From NCBI RefSeq assembly GCF_000283515.1, contig NC_015976.1, positions 3,814,501-3,878,500 on the forward strand: a stretch of DNA of 64,000 nucleotides, given 5' to 3'. The translations under genes were made by a program, and so were the position numbers. Under the pieces are notes generated by a model that was given only the letters and a program-made list of their open reading frames with translations, was not told where the DNA came from and made no database searches. The DNA comes from Sphingobium sp. SYK-6. Lineage in GTDB: Bacteria > Pseudomonadota > Alphaproteobacteria > Sphingomonadales > Sphingomonadaceae. Of this stretch, positions 7,754 to 17,876 are shown in pieces (the first letter of the stretch is position 1; each line of letters starts with the position of its first letter).

Positions 7754-9334
7754 TCATTCCCACTCGATCGTGCCGGGCGGCTTGCTGGTGTAATCATAGA
7801 CCACCCGGTTGACGCCCTTCACCTCGTTGATGATCCGGGTCGCCACGCGGCTGAGGAAGGCTGCGTCGAAGGGGTAGATGTCCGCGGTCATGCCGTCGGT
7901 GGACGTCACGGCGCGCAAGGCAAGCACGCTGTCATAAGTGCGCCCGTCACCCATCACGCCGACGCTGCGCACCGGCAGCAGCACGGCGAAGGCCTGCCAG
8001 ATGGCATCATAGAGCCCTGCGGCGCGGATTTCCTCCAGATAGACGGCATCGGCCTTGCGCAGGATGTCGCAGCGTTCCCGGGTAACTTCGCCCGGAATGC
8101 GGATGGCGAGGCCCGGGCCCGGGAAGGGATGGCGGCCCACGAAAATCTCGGGCAGGCCGAGCTCCCGGCCCAGTTCGCGCACTTCATCCTTGAAGAGCTC
8201 GCGCAGCGGCTCGACCAGCTTCATGTTCATGCGCTCGGGCAGGCCACCGACATTGTGATGGCTCTTGATCGTGACGCTTGGTCCGCCGGTGAAGCTCACG
8301 CTCTCGATCACGTCCGGGTAGAGCGTCCCCTGCGCGAGGAAATCCGCGCCGCCGATCTTCTTCGCTTCAGCCTCGAACAGATCGATGAACGCCTTGCCGA
8401 TGAACTTGCGCTTGGCCTCCGGATCGGTGACGCCGGCCAGGCCGCCGAGGAACATGTCGCTCGCGTCCACATGCACCAGCGGGATATTGTAGTGCCCCCG
8501 GAACAGGCTCACCACCTGCTCGGCCTCGTTCTGCCGCATCAGCCCATGATCGACAAAGACGCAGGTGAGCTGCTCGCCAATGGCCTCATGGATCAGCACG
8601 GCCGCGACCGCGCTGTCCACGCCGCCCGACAAGCCGCAGATCACCCGGCCCGAACCGACCTGCTCGCGGATCTCGCGGATCTTGGTCGCGCGGAACTCGG
8701 CCATGGTCCAGTCGCCCGCGCAGCCGCACACATGGCGCACGAAATTGGCGATCAGCTTCGCGCCGTCCGGCGTATGGACCACTTCGGGATGGAACTGCGT
8801 GCCGTAATAACGCTTCTCGTCATTGGCGATGAGCGCGAAGGGCGCGCCATCCGACGTCGCCACGATGCGGAAACCCGGCGCGAACCGCGTCACCTTGTCG
8901 CCATGGCTCATCCACACCTGATGCCGCTCGCCCACCTGCCAGAGCCCGTCGAACAGCACGCAGGGCTCGGTGACGGTCAGGAAGGCGCGGCCGAACTCGC
9001 CGCCCTCGCCGGTCTCGTGGCCCGGCCGCACTTCGCCGCCGAGCTGGTGGCTCATCACTTGCTGGCCATAGCAGATGCCGAGGATCGGCAGGCCGCTGTC
9101 GAACAGTTCCTGCGGCGCACGCGGGCTGCCTTCGTCGCAGACCGACGCCGGGGAGCCGGAGAGAATGATGCCTCTCGGCTGCATCCGCTCGAAAGCGGCC
9201 AGCGCCTGCGTGAAGGGAGCGATCTCGCTGTAGACGCCGGCTTCGCGCACGCGCCGCGCGATGAGCTGGGTCACCTGAGAGCCGAAATCGACGATGAGGA
9301 TGGAGTCGGCCGCAGCCGGATTTTGCGCTGACAT
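7754..9334 (-). CDS. guaA: GMP synthase (glutamine-hydrolysing) GuaA
   Basis: A protein of 526 aa that converts XMP to GMP in the last step of guanine nucleotide synthesis. The N-terminal class I glutamine amidotransferase domain (1-200) has the nucleophile in ILGICYGQQ and the His-Glu pair in GTQFHPEV. The ATP-pyrophosphatase domain follows with the PP-loop [10 protein letters not shown], and the C-terminal GMP synthase domain ends in the highly conserved [14 protein letters not shown]. Length is normal for the family. The 526-residue frame starts at 9334; no operon partner is evident. Confidence 0.98.
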   Translation of the reverse strand: MSAQNPAAADSILIVDFGSQVTQLIARRVREAGVYSEIAPFTQALAAFERMQPRGIILSGSPASVCDEGSPRAPQELFDSGLPILGICYGQQVMSHQLGGEVRPGHETGEGGEFGRAFLTVTEPCVLFDGLWQVGERHQVWMSHGDKVTRFAPGFRIVATSDGAPFALIANDEKRYYGTQFHPEVVHTPDGAKLIANFVRHVCGCAGDWTMAEFRATKIREIREQVGSGRVICGLSGGVDSAVAAVLIHEAIGEQLTCVFVDHGLMRQNEAEQVVSLFRGHYNIPLVHVDASDMFLGGLAGVTDPEAKRKFIGKAFIDLFEAEAKKIGGADFLAQGTLYPDVIESVSFTGGPSVTIKSHHNVGGLPERMNMKLVEPLRELFKDEVRELGRELGLPEIFVGRHPFPGPGLAIRIPGEVTRERCDILRKADAVYLEEIRAAGLYDAIWQAFAVLLPVRSVGVMGDGRTYDSVLALRAVTSTDGMTADIYPFDAAFLSRVATRIINEVKGVNRVVYDYTSKPPGTIEWE

Positions 9335-9479
9335 GGCTGGCGGATAATGCGCGCCATGAGGCCTGTCCAGCCTTGCGGGGCGAGATTGATGCGTTGTCGA
9401 TGGCTTGGCCCGCGGGCGCGGTCATGGTCGGCCATCAAGGAAGGCGTGGCAGGGCAGGCGAATGTGCCCCCTCGCGTCC

Positions 9480-10082
9480 TCAGTTGAAAGTCACGCCTTC
9501 CACCCGGCCATTGTCCCAGATGCAGCGAAAGCTGCGCAGGCGGCTCTCGGGTGCGCGCCAGCCGGCCCGCTGGCTGACTGTGCCGGTGACGTCCCAGCCA
9601 TTGCCGAATGGACGCACGCCGGTGACGTCCCGCACCTCGGCAAAGCCACCATTGCGCGAGGCCTGTTCGCGCGCCGCGAGCGCACAGGCATCGACGGCAG
9701 CGTCCTCGCCTGCGTAAGAGTCGCCTTCGGCCCGACCACTGTCATGGCCACCATAGCGATCGTCATATTCTCCGCCTTCGTAGCGCGGATCATAGGGCCC
9801 CTCGTCGGCGCGCGGGTCGGACCGATCATCGTAGCGCGGGTCGTAGCCGCGATCCTCGGAGCGCCGCTTGTCGGCGTTCTGCTTCACGGCCGATGCCGCG
9901 ATCGCGGCGAGAATGCCGACGCCCAGGATCGTCCCGATCACCGCGCCGGCGTCACTTCCACCCCGATCATGGTGATAAGGTCGCCCATGCCCGTAATAGC
10001 CCCGTGCGGAGGCAGGCGCGGCCGATGTGACAAGCATGGCCGCGACCACGAGGCCACCGGCGAGCTTCGACGTCTTCCTCAT
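9480..10082 (-). CDS. secreted glycine/aspartate/tyrosine-rich protein, function unknown
   Basis: A protein of 200 aa. A Sec signal peptide (about residues 1-27, ending ASA) precedes a His/Gly/Tyr-rich stretch, a hydrophobic Gly/Ala-rich segment (AGAVIGTILGVGILAAIAAS) and a low-complexity region with repeated YDPRYD-type units. The C-terminal part (about 130-200) is folded-looking, with cysteines in VDACALA and RSFRCIWD. I chose the ATG at 10082 because it gives the signal peptide; the open frame extends upstream without one. The family resembles 17-kDa surface-antigen-like proteins but I am not certain. Confidence 0.6.
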   Translation of the reverse strand: MRKTSKLAGGLVVAAMLVTSAAPASARGYYGHGRPYHHDRGGSDAGAVIGTILGVGILAAIAASAVKQNADKRRSEDRGYDPRYDDRSDPRADEGPYDPRYEGGEYDDRYGGHDSGRAEGDSYAGEDAAVDACALAAREQASRNGGFAEVRDVTGVRPFGNGWDVTGTVSQRAGWRAPESRLRSFRCIWDNGRVEGVTFN

Positions 10083-10173
10083 GGTACCTGCCTGCCTTTC
10101 CATGGAGCACGGCCACGAGCCGCCCCGCCTGCGGAATAGCCCGGAATTCATGAGCGAGGGCTGAATGATGCGC

Positions 10174-10190
10174 GGCGGAGCTCCTCCGCC
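10174..10190. other. short perfect hairpin downstream of the oligopeptidase gene
   Basis: GGCGGAG (10174-10180) and CTCCGCC (10184-10190) form a 7-bp stem with a 3-nt loop, 26 nt past the stop of the minus-strand S9 peptidase gene. No T-run follows in that direction, so it is a weak terminator or mRNA-end hairpin. Confidence 0.35.
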
Positions 10191-10216
10191 ATGGAGGCCA
10201 TCCGCCCCCGGCCCGA

Positions 10217-12445
10217 TCACGGCGCTTTCAGGTCCAGCCCTGTCCAATAGGCGATGAAGCTGTACATATCCGCATACTCCTCGACCAGCTTGTCCACCGG
10301 CTTGCCGGAACCGTGGCCGGCGCGCGTCGCGATGCGGATGAGGCGAGGCTTCACGCCCAGTTCGGCATGCTGGAGCGCGGCGGCATATTTGAAGCTGTGC
10401 GCGGGCACCACCCGATCGTCGGTATCCGCCGTGGACACCAGGATCGCCGGATAATCGATGCCGTCGCGGATGTTGTGATAAGGCGAATAGGACAGCAGGT
10501 TGCGGAAATCCGGCTCCCGGTCCGGCGAGCCATAATCGTCGATCCAGTAGCGGCCGACGGTGAACCGGTCGAAACGCAGCATGTCCATGACGCCCACGGC
10601 AGGCAATGCCGCCGCAAACAGGTCCGGCCGCTGGTTGACGACCGCGCCGACCAGCAGGCCGCCATTGGACCGCCCCTCGATGGCAAGCTGGTCCGGGCCG
10701 GTATAGCCTTGCTGCTTGAGATATTCGGCAGCGGCGATGAAATCGTCGAACACATTCTGCTTGTTCGAGAGCCGGCCCGCATCATGCCATGCCTTGCCGA
10801 ATTCACCCCCACCCCGCAGGCTGGCGATGGCAAGCACGCCGCCCTGCTCGATCCAAGCGAAACGCGTCGGCGAGAAGCCGGGCGTCTGCGAGATGTTGAA
10901 CCCGCCATAGCCGTAAAGCAGCGTCGGCGCGCTGCGGGCGGCCAGCGCAAGATCGCGCCGGCGGATGATCTGCATAGGGATCATCGTTCCGTCCTTCGAG
11001 GGATAAAGGACCTGTTCGGTCACATAGGCATCCGGATCGAAGGGAAGGCGCGGCTCGGCAAAGACGCTCGTCTCGCCCGTCTCCACATTGTAGCGATAGA
11101 CGGTCGAGGGCGTCGTGAAGCTGGAAAAGGAGAAGAAGGTCTCGGGATCGCCGGAGCGACCGCTGAAGCCGCTGGCGGCGCCCGGCCCGGGCAGCGGCAC
11201 ATCGCCATGGGACAGGCCCTGAAGGTCCGCCAGCTCGGCCATGATCCGCCCGTCCGACTGATAGGCCAGGATCATCCGGCTGCCGACCATGGAGGCCCCG
11301 GCGAGCGTCTGCGAACGCTCGGCGACAAGCGACTGCGGCCCCTTCCGCGGACGCGTCGCATCCAATGTAACGACACGGCCGTTCGGTGCGCCCATCGTGG
11401 TGCGGAAATACAGCATGTCGCCGACATTGCCGATGAACTGCCACTCATGGCTCAAGCCCCGCACGAGACGGACGGGCGCCCGCGCTTCGCCGGTCAGCGA
11501 GATGAGCGTCACTTCATGGCGGCGCTCGGTGCTTTCGTTGGAGATCACGAGCAGCCAGCGCCCATCGTCCGTGATCTGGGCGCGGTGCATCAGGCGGGGA
11601 CGGTCGGGCGTCGCATAGACAAGGCGATCCGCGGACTGCGGCGTCCCCAGCGCGTGAAACCAGACCGCCTGATCCTCGACCGGCGAGCGGGAGCGCTCGC
11701 CGTCCTGCGGGGCGGGGAAGCGGGAATAATAGAAACCGCGCCCGTCGGGGCTCCAGGTCAGATTGGAATAGCGCACCCACGCGACGCGATCGTCCAGCGG
11801 CTGCCCCTTCTCCACGTCGAGGACATGCAGGGTGCGCCAGTCGGTGCCGCCATCCTGCACCGCGTAGAGCAGCCAGCGACCGTCCGTTGAGGGTTGCCAC
11901 TCGCCGAGCGCGCTCGCGCCGTCTTCCGAAAAGCTGTTGGGATCGAGCAGCAGCCTCTGCCCATGCGCCGCTCCCTCGCGCACGTAGAGCGGCGACTGGT
12001 TCTGCAATCCGCTGTTGCGGGTGTAGAAATAGCGCCCACCAGCCTTGCGCGGCGTGCCGTAGCGTTCGTAGTCGTAGAGCTGCGCGATGCGCGTCCGCAG
12101 CGCCTCGCGGCCGGGCAGCGCGGCGAGATAATGCGCGGTCGCGTCGTTCTCGGCCGCGACCCATTGGGCGACCTCGCCATCGGTGCGGGCGTCATTTTCC
12201 AGCCAGCGATAGGGATCGGCAACGGGCACCCCGAATTGCGTCTCGACGAGATCGGCACGACGGGCCAGCGGATAGGGCGGCGGAGCGACAGGCGGCGCGA
12301 CATCGCTTGTGGGCCGGGAAACATGCGCCGCCGTGACGGCCTCGGCGTCATCCAGCCCCCGGGCTGCGGATGGGTGCAGGCCTGGGATACCGAGACCGAT
12401 CAACCCGATGACGATGGCATGCGGGACCGACCGCAGACGAGACAT
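10217..12445 (-). CDS. S9 family prolyl oligopeptidase, exported
   Basis: A protein of 742 aa: signal peptide (about 1-28, from MSRLRS), N-terminal seven-bladed propeller, and C-terminal alpha/beta hydrolase domain. The family starts its mature region with a YPLARR-PYRWLEND segment, seen here near residues 65-90. The catalytic Ser is in EGRSNGGLLVGA (about 10,670), the Asp in DTDDRVVPAHS (about 10,420) and the His in RAGHGSGKP (about 10,315). It cleaves short proline-containing peptides, probably in the periplasm. The start at 12445 is chosen over ATG 12478 because it gives the better signal peptide. Monocistronic. Confidence 0.93.
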   Translation of the reverse strand: MSRLRSVPHAIVIGLIGLGIPGLHPSAARGLDDAEAVTAAHVSRPTSDVAPPVAPPPYPLARRADLVETQFGVPVADPYRWLENDARTDGEVAQWVAAENDATAHYLAALPGREALRTRIAQLYDYERYGTPRKAGGRYFYTRNSGLQNQSPLYVREGAAHGQRLLLDPNSFSEDGASALGEWQPSTDGRWLLYAVQDGGTDWRTLHVLDVEKGQPLDDRVAWVRYSNLTWSPDGRGFYYSRFPAPQDGERSRSPVEDQAVWFHALGTPQSADRLVYATPDRPRLMHRAQITDDGRWLLVISNESTERRHEVTLISLTGEARAPVRLVRGLSHEWQFIGNVGDMLYFRTTMGAPNGRVVTLDATRPRKGPQSLVAERSQTLAGASMVGSRMILAYQSDGRIMAELADLQGLSHGDVPLPGPGAASGFSGRSGDPETFFSFSSFTTPSTVYRYNVETGETSVFAEPRLPFDPDAYVTEQVLYPSKDGTMIPMQIIRRRDLALAARSAPTLLYGYGGFNISQTPGFSPTRFAWIEQGGVLAIASLRGGGEFGKAWHDAGRLSNKQNVFDDFIAAAEYLKQQGYTGPDQLAIEGRSNGGLLVGAVVNQRPDLFAAALPAVGVMDMLRFDRFTVGRYWIDDYGSPDREPDFRNLLSYSPYHNIRDGIDYPAILVSTADTDDRVVPAHSFKYAAALQHAELGVKPRLIRIATRAGHGSGKPVDKLVEEYADMYSFIAYWTGLDLKAP

Positions 12446-12670
12446 GCCCAACAGTTCCTTTTCCCCAAGACCGTGCATGATCCTCTATGCCACCGGCAGG
12501 ATTATGCAAGTGTCGGAAATCCAGCGGGGAATTCTACCAAGCGGTCATGCCGGAGCTGTACTGGACCATCCTGATCGCGCGGGCGCTGGCTGCGGATGCC
12601 TGCCCTGAAGACCAGAGGCGATTTGAGCTTCGGGAGGCCGACCCGTCTTCCGCGCGTGGAATAACCTCCC

Positions 12671-12702
12671 AAAAGAAAAGCCCCGCCGGTGAAGGCGGGG
12701 CT
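12671..12702 (-). terminator. Rho-independent terminator of the alpha operon (after rplQ)
   Basis: On the minus strand AGCCCCGCC pairs with GGCGGGGCT (arms at 12694-12702 and 12679-12687, 6-nt loop) and is followed by TTTTCTTTT. It lies about 28 nt past the rplQ stop and closes the ribosomal operon. Confidence 0.9.
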
Positions 12703-12729
12703 CCTCGGAAATCTACGGGTCGGGAGCGC

Positions 12730-13155
12730 TCAGGCTGCTTCCATCTCGTCCTCGTCAGCCGTCTGCACCGGGCCGCTGTCCTGGCCCTTGGCGCTTTCAT
12801 CGCGGTCGACGAACTCGATGATCGCCATCTGCACGGCGTCCGAGGCGCGGATGCCCGCCTTGATGACGCGGGTGTAGCCGCCAGCCCGGTCCTTGTAGCG
12901 CTCGGCCAGCACGTCGAACAGCTTCGCGAGCTGCGCGTCGTCGAGCAGACGGGCATGGGCGAGACGCCGGTTGGAGAGACCGCCGCGCTTGGCCAGCGTG
13001 ATCAGCTTCTCGACATAGGGGCGAAGCTCCTTCGCCTTGGGCAGGGTCGTCTTGATCTGCTCATGCTTGATGAGCGAGGCCGCCATGTTGCGGAACATCG
13101 CATTGCGATGGCCTGCGGTACGCTGCAGCTTGCGGCCGCCAATCCTGTGACGCAT
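12730..13155 (-). CDS. rplQ: 50S ribosomal protein L17
   Basis: A protein of 141 aa, last gene of the alpha operon, 120 nt after rpoA. The conserved start [17 protein letters not shown] and the [25 protein letters not shown] block identify L17, which sits by the exit tunnel of the large subunit. The tail (from about 122) is an acidic extension, ending DEDEMEAA, beyond the core fold. A classical terminator follows. Confidence 0.97.
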   Translation of the reverse strand: MRHRIGGRKLQRTAGHRNAMFRNMAASLIKHEQIKTTLPKAKELRPYVEKLITLAKRGGLSNRRLAHARLLDDAQLAKLFDVLAERYKDRAGGYTRVIKAGIRASDAVQMAIIEFVDRDESAKGQDSGPVQTADEDEMEAA

Positions 13156-13275
13156 GTCATTCTCCGTTCGTTAAGGGCCCGTGTGAGGTAACCCAGACCG
13201 GGCGGCACTCCGGGCGGCCGCCCACAACCCTGTCGAACGAGGCGCGCCACCGGCACCGCCCCGTTCCCTTGCCGT

Positions 13276-14337
13276 TCAGCCCAGCAGTTCCTGCTCGAGC
13301 TTCTTGGCGATTTCCTCGATATTCTCCGGCGGCCAGCCGGGGATATCCATGCCCAGACGCAGACCCATGGACGAGAGCACTTCCTTGATCTCGTTGAGGC
13401 TCTTGCGGCCGAAGTTCGGCGTGCGGAGCATCTCGGCCTCGGTCTTCTGGACCAGATCGCCGATATAGATGATGTTGTCGTTCTTGAGGCAGTTGGCACT
13501 GCGCACCGAGAGCTCCAGCTCATCCACCTTCTTGAGCAGATAGCGGTTGATCTGGTTGGTGTCGCCTTCGCCTTCCTCGGCCGCCGCAGCACCTGCGCCA
13601 GCGCTCGGCATCGCGCTCGGCAGATGATCCTCGAAGTGGACGAAGAGCTGGAGCTGGTCCTGCAGGATGCGCGCGGCATAAGCGACCGCGTCTTCCGGCG
13701 TGACGGTCCCGTCCGTCTCGATGGTCAGGTTGAGCCGGTCATAGTCCAGCTCCTGGCCGATACGGGCGTTCTCCACCTTGTAGGCCACCTGGCGGACGGG
13801 CGAGTAAAGCGCATCCACCGGAATGAGGCCGATCGGCGCGTCGGCCGGGCGGTTGTTCACGGCCGGGACATAGCCCTTGCCGCTGTCGCAGGTCAGCTCC
13901 ATGTTGAAGCTGGCGCCCTCGTCAAGATGACAGATCACCAGATCCGGGTTCATGACCTGGATGTCGCCGGTCACCGCGATATCCCCGGCCTTGACGGCCG
14001 CCGGACCCGTGGCGGAAAGCTGAAGCCGGCGAGGACCATCGCCTTCCATCCGGAGCGCGATCTGCTTCACGTTAAGCACGATGTCGGTCACGTCCTCACG
14101 AACGCCAGCGAGGCTGGAGAATTCGTGGAGCACGTTCTCGATCTTGATCGCGGTGACGGCAGCGCCCTGCAGGGAGGAAAGCAGCACACGCCGCAACGCA
14201 TTGCCCAGCGTCAGGCCGAAGCCGCGCTCGAGCGGCTCGGCGACAAAGGTCGCGCGGCGCTTCGGGTCGCCACTGGCCTTGATCTCGAGGCCATTGGGCT
14301 TCTTCAATTCCTGCCAGTTCTTGATGTTGACAGTCAT
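13276..14337 (-). CDS. rpoA: DNA-directed RNA polymerase alpha subunit
   Basis: A protein of 353 aa. The N-terminal domain (assembly and dimerisation) contains [25 protein letters not shown]; the C-terminal domain (about 260-340), which contacts UP elements and activators, contains [24 protein letters not shown]. The linker is Ala/Glu/Gly-rich. The ATG at 14337 ([15 protein letters not shown]) matches the alphaproteobacterial start; the longer frame from 14361 is less likely. It lies 125 nt after rpsK and 120 nt before rplQ. Confidence 0.98.
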   Translation of the reverse strand: MTVNIKNWQELKKPNGLEIKASGDPKRRATFVAEPLERGFGLTLGNALRRVLLSSLQGAAVTAIKIENVLHEFSSLAGVREDVTDIVLNVKQIALRMEGDGPRRLQLSATGPAAVKAGDIAVTGDIQVMNPDLVICHLDEGASFNMELTCDSGKGYVPAVNNRPADAPIGLIPVDALYSPVRQVAYKVENARIGQELDYDRLNLTIETDGTVTPEDAVAYAARILQDQLQLFVHFEDHLPSAMPSAGAGAAAAEEGEGDTNQINRYLLKKVDELELSVRSANCLKNDNIIYIGDLVQKTEAEMLRTPNFGRKSLNEIKEVLSSMGLRLGMDIPGWPPENIEEIAKKLEQELLG

Positions 14338-14462
14338 GTATTTCCCCTGGGGTTGGGCCATCGGTCGGTGAGGGTTCAGCGCTGGTCCCCGGCCTCCGGC
14401 AATACAGAACGTTCGGTCATTCGGCGGTTTCGTGGGAACCGACGAAGGACCGTCGTGACGCC

Positions 14463-14852
14463 TCAGACGCGGCGGCGCTTGCTCGGACGCACACCGTTGT
14501 GCGGAATCGGGGTCACGTCGCGGATCGAGGTGATCGTGAAACCGACGGCCTGCAGAGCGCGCAGGGCCGATTCACGGCCGGAGCCCGGGCCCTTGACCTC
14601 GACTTCGAGCGTGCGAACGCCATGCTCGGCGGCCTTCCGGCCCGCATCCTCGGCGCAGACCTGCGCTGCATAAGGGGTCGACTTGCGCGATCCCTTGAAG
14701 CCCATCATGCCGGCCGAAGACCAGCTGATCGCATTGCCCTGCGCATCGGTGATGGTGATCATCGTGTTGTTGAAGCTGGCGTTCACATGCGCGACGCCGG
14801 CCGAGATGTTCTTGCGTTCGCGCCTGCGAAGCCGCTGGGGTTCCCGTGCCAT
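14463..14852 (-). CDS. rpsK: 30S ribosomal protein S11
   Basis: A protein of 129 aa, 141 nt after rpsM. The typical core [19 protein letters not shown] and the C-terminal [18 protein letters not shown] identify S11, which binds 16S rRNA in the platform next to the Shine-Dalgarno helix. The basic start [16 protein letters not shown] is slightly longer than in E. coli, as is usual in alphaproteobacteria. Confidence 0.97.
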   Translation of the reverse strand: MAREPQRLRRRERKNISAGVAHVNASFNNTMITITDAQGNAISWSSAGMMGFKGSRKSTPYAAQVCAEDAGRKAAEHGVRTLEVEVKGPGSGRESALRALQAVGFTITSIRDVTPIPHNGVRPSKRRRV

Positions 14853-14993
14853 CTGCGTTGTATCCTACTCGAATCTTGTTGAGCTGGAAGCGGGCGGTCC
14901 GGGCTGGTCTTTCAGCCCTTCTGCCGCGCGCCTCTGACGGAAAGAAGAAGGAACCGGACTGCGGCGATTGCTCGCCGCGGCCGGTATCGGCTC

Positions 14994-15362
14994 TTACTTC
15001 TTCTTGCCTGCGATCGGCTTGGCCTTGCCCTTGCGCGTGCGCGCATTGGTATGCGTGCGCTGGCCACGAACAGGAAGCCCCTTGCGATGACGCAGGCCGC
15101 GATAGCAGGCCAGGTCCATCAGGCGCTTGATGTTCATCGCGGTTTCGCGACGCAGATCGCCTTCCACCGTATAGGTGGCATCGATGGCTTCGCGGATTTG
15201 CAGCACCTCGGCGTCGGACAGGTCCTGGACGCGACGGCTATGGTCGATGCCGAGCTTGTCGGCGATATCAACGGCGGTCTTCGAACCGATGCCGTGGATG
15301 TAGGTGAGCGCGACGATCACCCGCTTGTTGGTGGGGATGTTAACTCCCGCAATACGTGCCAT
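14994..15362 (-). CDS. rpsM: 30S ribosomal protein S13
   Basis: A protein of 122 aa, first gene of the downstream rpsM-rpsK-rpoA-rplQ block. The signature [15 protein letters not shown], the helix-hairpin-helix [16 protein letters not shown] and [25 protein letters not shown] identify S13 of the small-subunit head. It is separated from adk by a pair of glycosyltransferase-like genes, and a TTGACA-type promoter and a leader hairpin lie upstream. In most relatives adk and rpsM are adjacent. Confidence 0.98.
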   Translation of the reverse strand: MARIAGVNIPTNKRVIVALTYIHGIGSKTAVDIADKLGIDHSRRVQDLSDAEVLQIREAIDATYTVEGDLRRETAMNIKRLMDLACYRGLRHRKGLPVRGQRTHTNARTRKGKAKPIAGKKK

Positions 15363-15384
15363 TATCTGTAAACTCCTGCTCCAC

Positions 15385-15406
15385 AGGGCGTTGTGGCAGA
15401 CGCCCT
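15385..15406 (-). promoter_or_regulatory. hairpin in the rpsM leader
   Basis: ACGCCCT (15400-15406) and AGGGCGT (15385-15391) form a 7-bp stem about 22 nt upstream of the rpsM ATG, inside the leader that begins at the promoter near 15495-15523. Its place suits a ribosomal-protein autoregulatory element; in E. coli the alpha operon is controlled by S4 at a pseudoknot here. No rpsD is present in this cluster, so the ligand, if any, is unknown. Confidence 0.45.
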
Positions 15407-15494
15407 ATCTCGTCGCTTTGCTGCCCCGGGACGCAAAAAGGACGGCGGGCGCCATCACGCGCTGCCGTTTGACCTCTCGTCTCGGGATCGGGGG

Positions 15495-15523
15495 GCGTTA
15501 ACGTGAGTCGCCCGCGCTGTCAA
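15495..15523 (-). promoter_or_regulatory. promoter of the rpsM-rpsK-rpoA-rplQ block
   Basis: A perfect TTGACA (minus strand, 15523-15518) with a TAACGC -10-like hexamer 17 nt downstream (15500-15495), or overlapping TTAACG/GTTAAC at shorter spacing. It is about 130 nt before rpsM. It also lies right at the border of the inserted glycosyltransferase genes, so it appears to drive the block on its own. -35 strong, -10 weak. Confidence 0.55.
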
Positions 15524-15644
15524 CGGACTTGTGCCCCGCACCACCCCGGTGCGCAGCCGGACCGCCGATGGCCTTGCCGGATGAACCATGCTATCGCCGC
15601 CTTTGCAAGTCCAGCCATCATCCAACGGGAGCTCTTGGCCCTGC

Positions 15645-16685
15645 ATGTCGTTTCCGGTCCGTCGCCTTATCGGCAAGCTGCGTCCCCGCCCGCTCACCGC
15701 CGCAGCCGTCTCCTCCAGAATTCTCTGTCCACCCAGCGAGACCGCCACGCCGCCGGCCCTTCACCTGCCGGGGGATTTCGACAATATCCTCGCCTTCATC
15801 GGCGCAGGCAAGCCGGAACTGGAGCGCCGCCGGACCTTCGGCGAGGCCTATCCCCATCTGCCGACCATTGAATATGAACTGCGGGACGTGCGCATCGCGG
15901 GGGAATATCTTGCCTCGCGCTGGCAGGTCGCCCGCTTTCCCACGAACCGGCCCGGTGGCGACTGGGGAGATGGCGGGCACCTGAAGGACGCCTTCCTCTC
16001 CACCAACATCCTCTCGGGCAAGGAGTTCGGGCACTGGGTCCGGGATAGCCTTGTTTCGGAAATGCACGGCAACACGCTGGGCCTGCGGAGCATCGGCCTG
16101 GCCCGGCAGCTCTGGGAGCATGAACCCGGCTTCCGGGCACTGGGCGGGCTGGATTGCGACTATATGCGCACGGCCCGCGTCGACCGGCTCGTGTACGTCG
16201 ACGATCGCGGCCTCAATTCATTCTGGGCTGAGCGTTTCCTCCAGCTGCGAGGACGCATGCGCGCCAATGTCGACAAGTCGGTGGCGTCTGCGGGCGCTCT
16301 GGTCTTTCTCGAGCGGGGCGGTCAGGCCCGCACGCGCGACCCCACCAATCAGCCGCAGGTGCGCGCGGCGCTCGAAGCGATCGGCTTCCGCACGGTGACC
16401 GCCATCGACATGTCGGCCCACGAGATCGGGCAGGCGCTGCGCGACGCGAAGCTGATCGTCAGCGTGGAAGGCTCGCATCTCAACCATCTGCACTTCTTCG
16501 CCGCCGACAAGGCGACAGTGCTGACCATCCAGGATCCGCGCCGCTATTATTCCTTCCACAAGAGCCTGATCGACATCTACGGCGAGCGGTTCGGCTTCCT
16601 TATCGGCCGTCCGGACCCCGGGCAGGAGGGGCGCTATTATGTGGAGCTGGACGATCTGCGGCGGCTGATCGACCTCGCCGCCTGA
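15645..16685 (+). CDS. DUF563/glycosyltransferase family 61-like protein
   Basis: A protein of 346 aa (an upstream ATG at 15588 would give 365 aa). The C-terminal half holds the DUF563/GT61 core: alternating strands with SAHEIGQALRDAKLIVSVEG followed by SHLNHLHFFAADKATV, where the EGSHLNHL loop is the active-site-like signature. It likely transfers a sugar in surface polysaccharide synthesis. It is transcribed against the ribosomal operon and converges with the next gene, with only 6 nt between their stops. Acceptor and donor unknown. Confidence 0.68.
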   Translation: MSFPVRRLIGKLRPRPLTAAAVSSRILCPPSETATPPALHLPGDFDNILAFIGAGKPELERRRTFGEAYPHLPTIEYELRDVRIAGEYLASRWQVARFPTNRPGGDWGDGGHLKDAFLSTNILSGKEFGHWVRDSLVSEMHGNTLGLRSIGLARQLWEHEPGFRALGGLDCDYMRTARVDRLVYVDDRGLNSFWAERFLQLRGRMRANVDKSVASAGALVFLERGGQARTRDPTNQPQVRAALEAIGFRTVTAIDMSAHEIGQALRDAKLIVSVEGSHLNHLHFFAADKATVLTIQDPRRYYSFHKSLIDIYGERFGFLIGRPDPGQEGRYYVELDDLRRLIDLAA

Positions 16686-16691
16686 CGCGGA

Positions 16692-17876
16692 TCAGGATGC
16701 GCTACCCGACAAGGTTGCGAGCAGCGCACCGAGCTTCGGGCCTGCCAGATAGTCCTTGACGGCCGCAAAGGCGCAATCGGCGATGGCCCGGCATTCCTCT
16801 GGCTGCGCCAGCATCCGCGCGATCGTATCGTCCAGGTCCGCAAGATCCCAGCGGACGGGCACATAGGTCTCGCCCGGCCGATAGATGTCGCACAGACATT
16901 CGAGATGGCTCATGTCCGGCTTGAGCAGTACGGCCCCCGTCAGCACCGCCTCAAGATCCCGCCAGCACAGTTCGCCGAAGCCGAAGGGACTGAAGCAGAG
17001 CTGCGAGCGCTCCATCTCCGCCATGAATGCCGCACGCGAGACCTTGCCTTCCCAGGCGATGTCATAGCGGGATGACAGCTCGACCACCTTGTCGCGCGCC
17101 TGCTGGCGCATGGCGGCGTACCAGTGAGTCCGTTCCCCCGCGCCAACGCGGCCCAGCGCATGCAATCGTGCCGGTGCAACGGCGAAACGCGCATGGACAT
17201 CGATGGTGCGTGGTCCCGTCGCGGGTGCCGACTTGCGGTCGAAACCCTTGAGCAACACGGGCGCGGTGGCAAAGCCCGGCGCCAGTACGAGCCGCTCGAC
17301 GATGTCCGGCCGGCAGTCCCATGTCGGCCGATCGGGCACCAGTCCGAATGCCTCGCTGTAATAATCTTCCAGCGAGGTGTGCGTCTTCTGGGGCACGCGA
17401 TAATAATCGCGATCGCGTAGAAGGGCCTTCTTTACGTAAAAACGGACATGGTCGCCCACGCGATCCGCAAAGCGGACATCGGTCGGCGCGAACCAATCGA
17501 AATAGCTGATCGGCGCTTCAGGATTGGCGCGCCTCAGCCCATCGAGCACACGCTCGATTTCCCCATCCCCCAGCGCATAAGGCGACTGCACGAAAATGGC
17601 CGACGCGTCCTTGACCAGATGCTCGGCACCGGCCGCGGGATAGGGCGTCGTCCTGAACACATAGCCCTGTTCGGCAAAGCGCGCTGCATAATGGTAAAAA
17701 GGATAGAATTGCGGCCAGGCGATCGGGTCGTCGACATGGACGAGCAGGATGCGCTTGTGGTCGCCTGCCGGGAAACGGCGCGACAGCCACGAGCGCAGCA
17801 GCGGCTTCATCGGCTCGTAGCGACGACGGCCGTCGTCGAGCAGGGTGATGGCACTCGTGTCGATCAAAGCCGGCAT
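16692..17876 (-). CDS. glycosyltransferase-like protein (group 1 / exostosin-like C-terminus)
   Basis: A protein of 394 aa. An N-terminal Rossmann-like part (RILLVHVDDPIAWPQFYPFYH) is followed by a C-terminal module in which SQLCFSPFGFGELCWRDLEA and LTGAVLLKPDMSHLECL resemble the nucleotide-sugar binding E-x7-E loop of GT-B enzymes. It is on the same strand as the ribosomal operon, directly after adk (64 nt), and probably cotranscribed with it. Together with the convergent GT61-like gene it forms a two-gene polysaccharide cassette inside the operon. Function inferred. Confidence 0.58.
   Translation of the reverse strand: MPALIDTSAITLLDDGRRRYEPMKPLLRSWLSRRFPAGDHKRILLVHVDDPIAWPQFYPFYHYAARFAEQGYVFRTTPYPAAGAEHLVKDASAIFVQSPYALGDGEIERVLDGLRRANPEAPISYFDWFAPTDVRFADRVGDHVRFYVKKALLRDRDYYRVPQKTHTSLEDYYSEAFGLVPDRPTWDCRPDIVERLVLAPGFATAPVLLKGFDRKSAPATGPRTIDVHARFAVAPARLHALGRVGAGERTHWYAAMRQQARDKVVELSSRYDIAWEGKVSRAAFMAEMERSQLCFSPFGFGELCWRDLEAVLTGAVLLKPDMSHLECLCDIYRPGETYVPVRWDLADLDDTIARMLAQPEECRAIADCAFAAVKDYLAGPKLGALLATLSGSAS

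Noticed and set aside
7721..9331. Plus-strand 536-aa frame opposite guaA
   Set aside because: A shadow of guaA; composition is His/Asp/Ala-rich and no domain is visible.
10313..11890. Plus-strand 525-aa frame opposite the S9 peptidase
   Set aside because: Shadow of a well-supported oligopeptidase gene.
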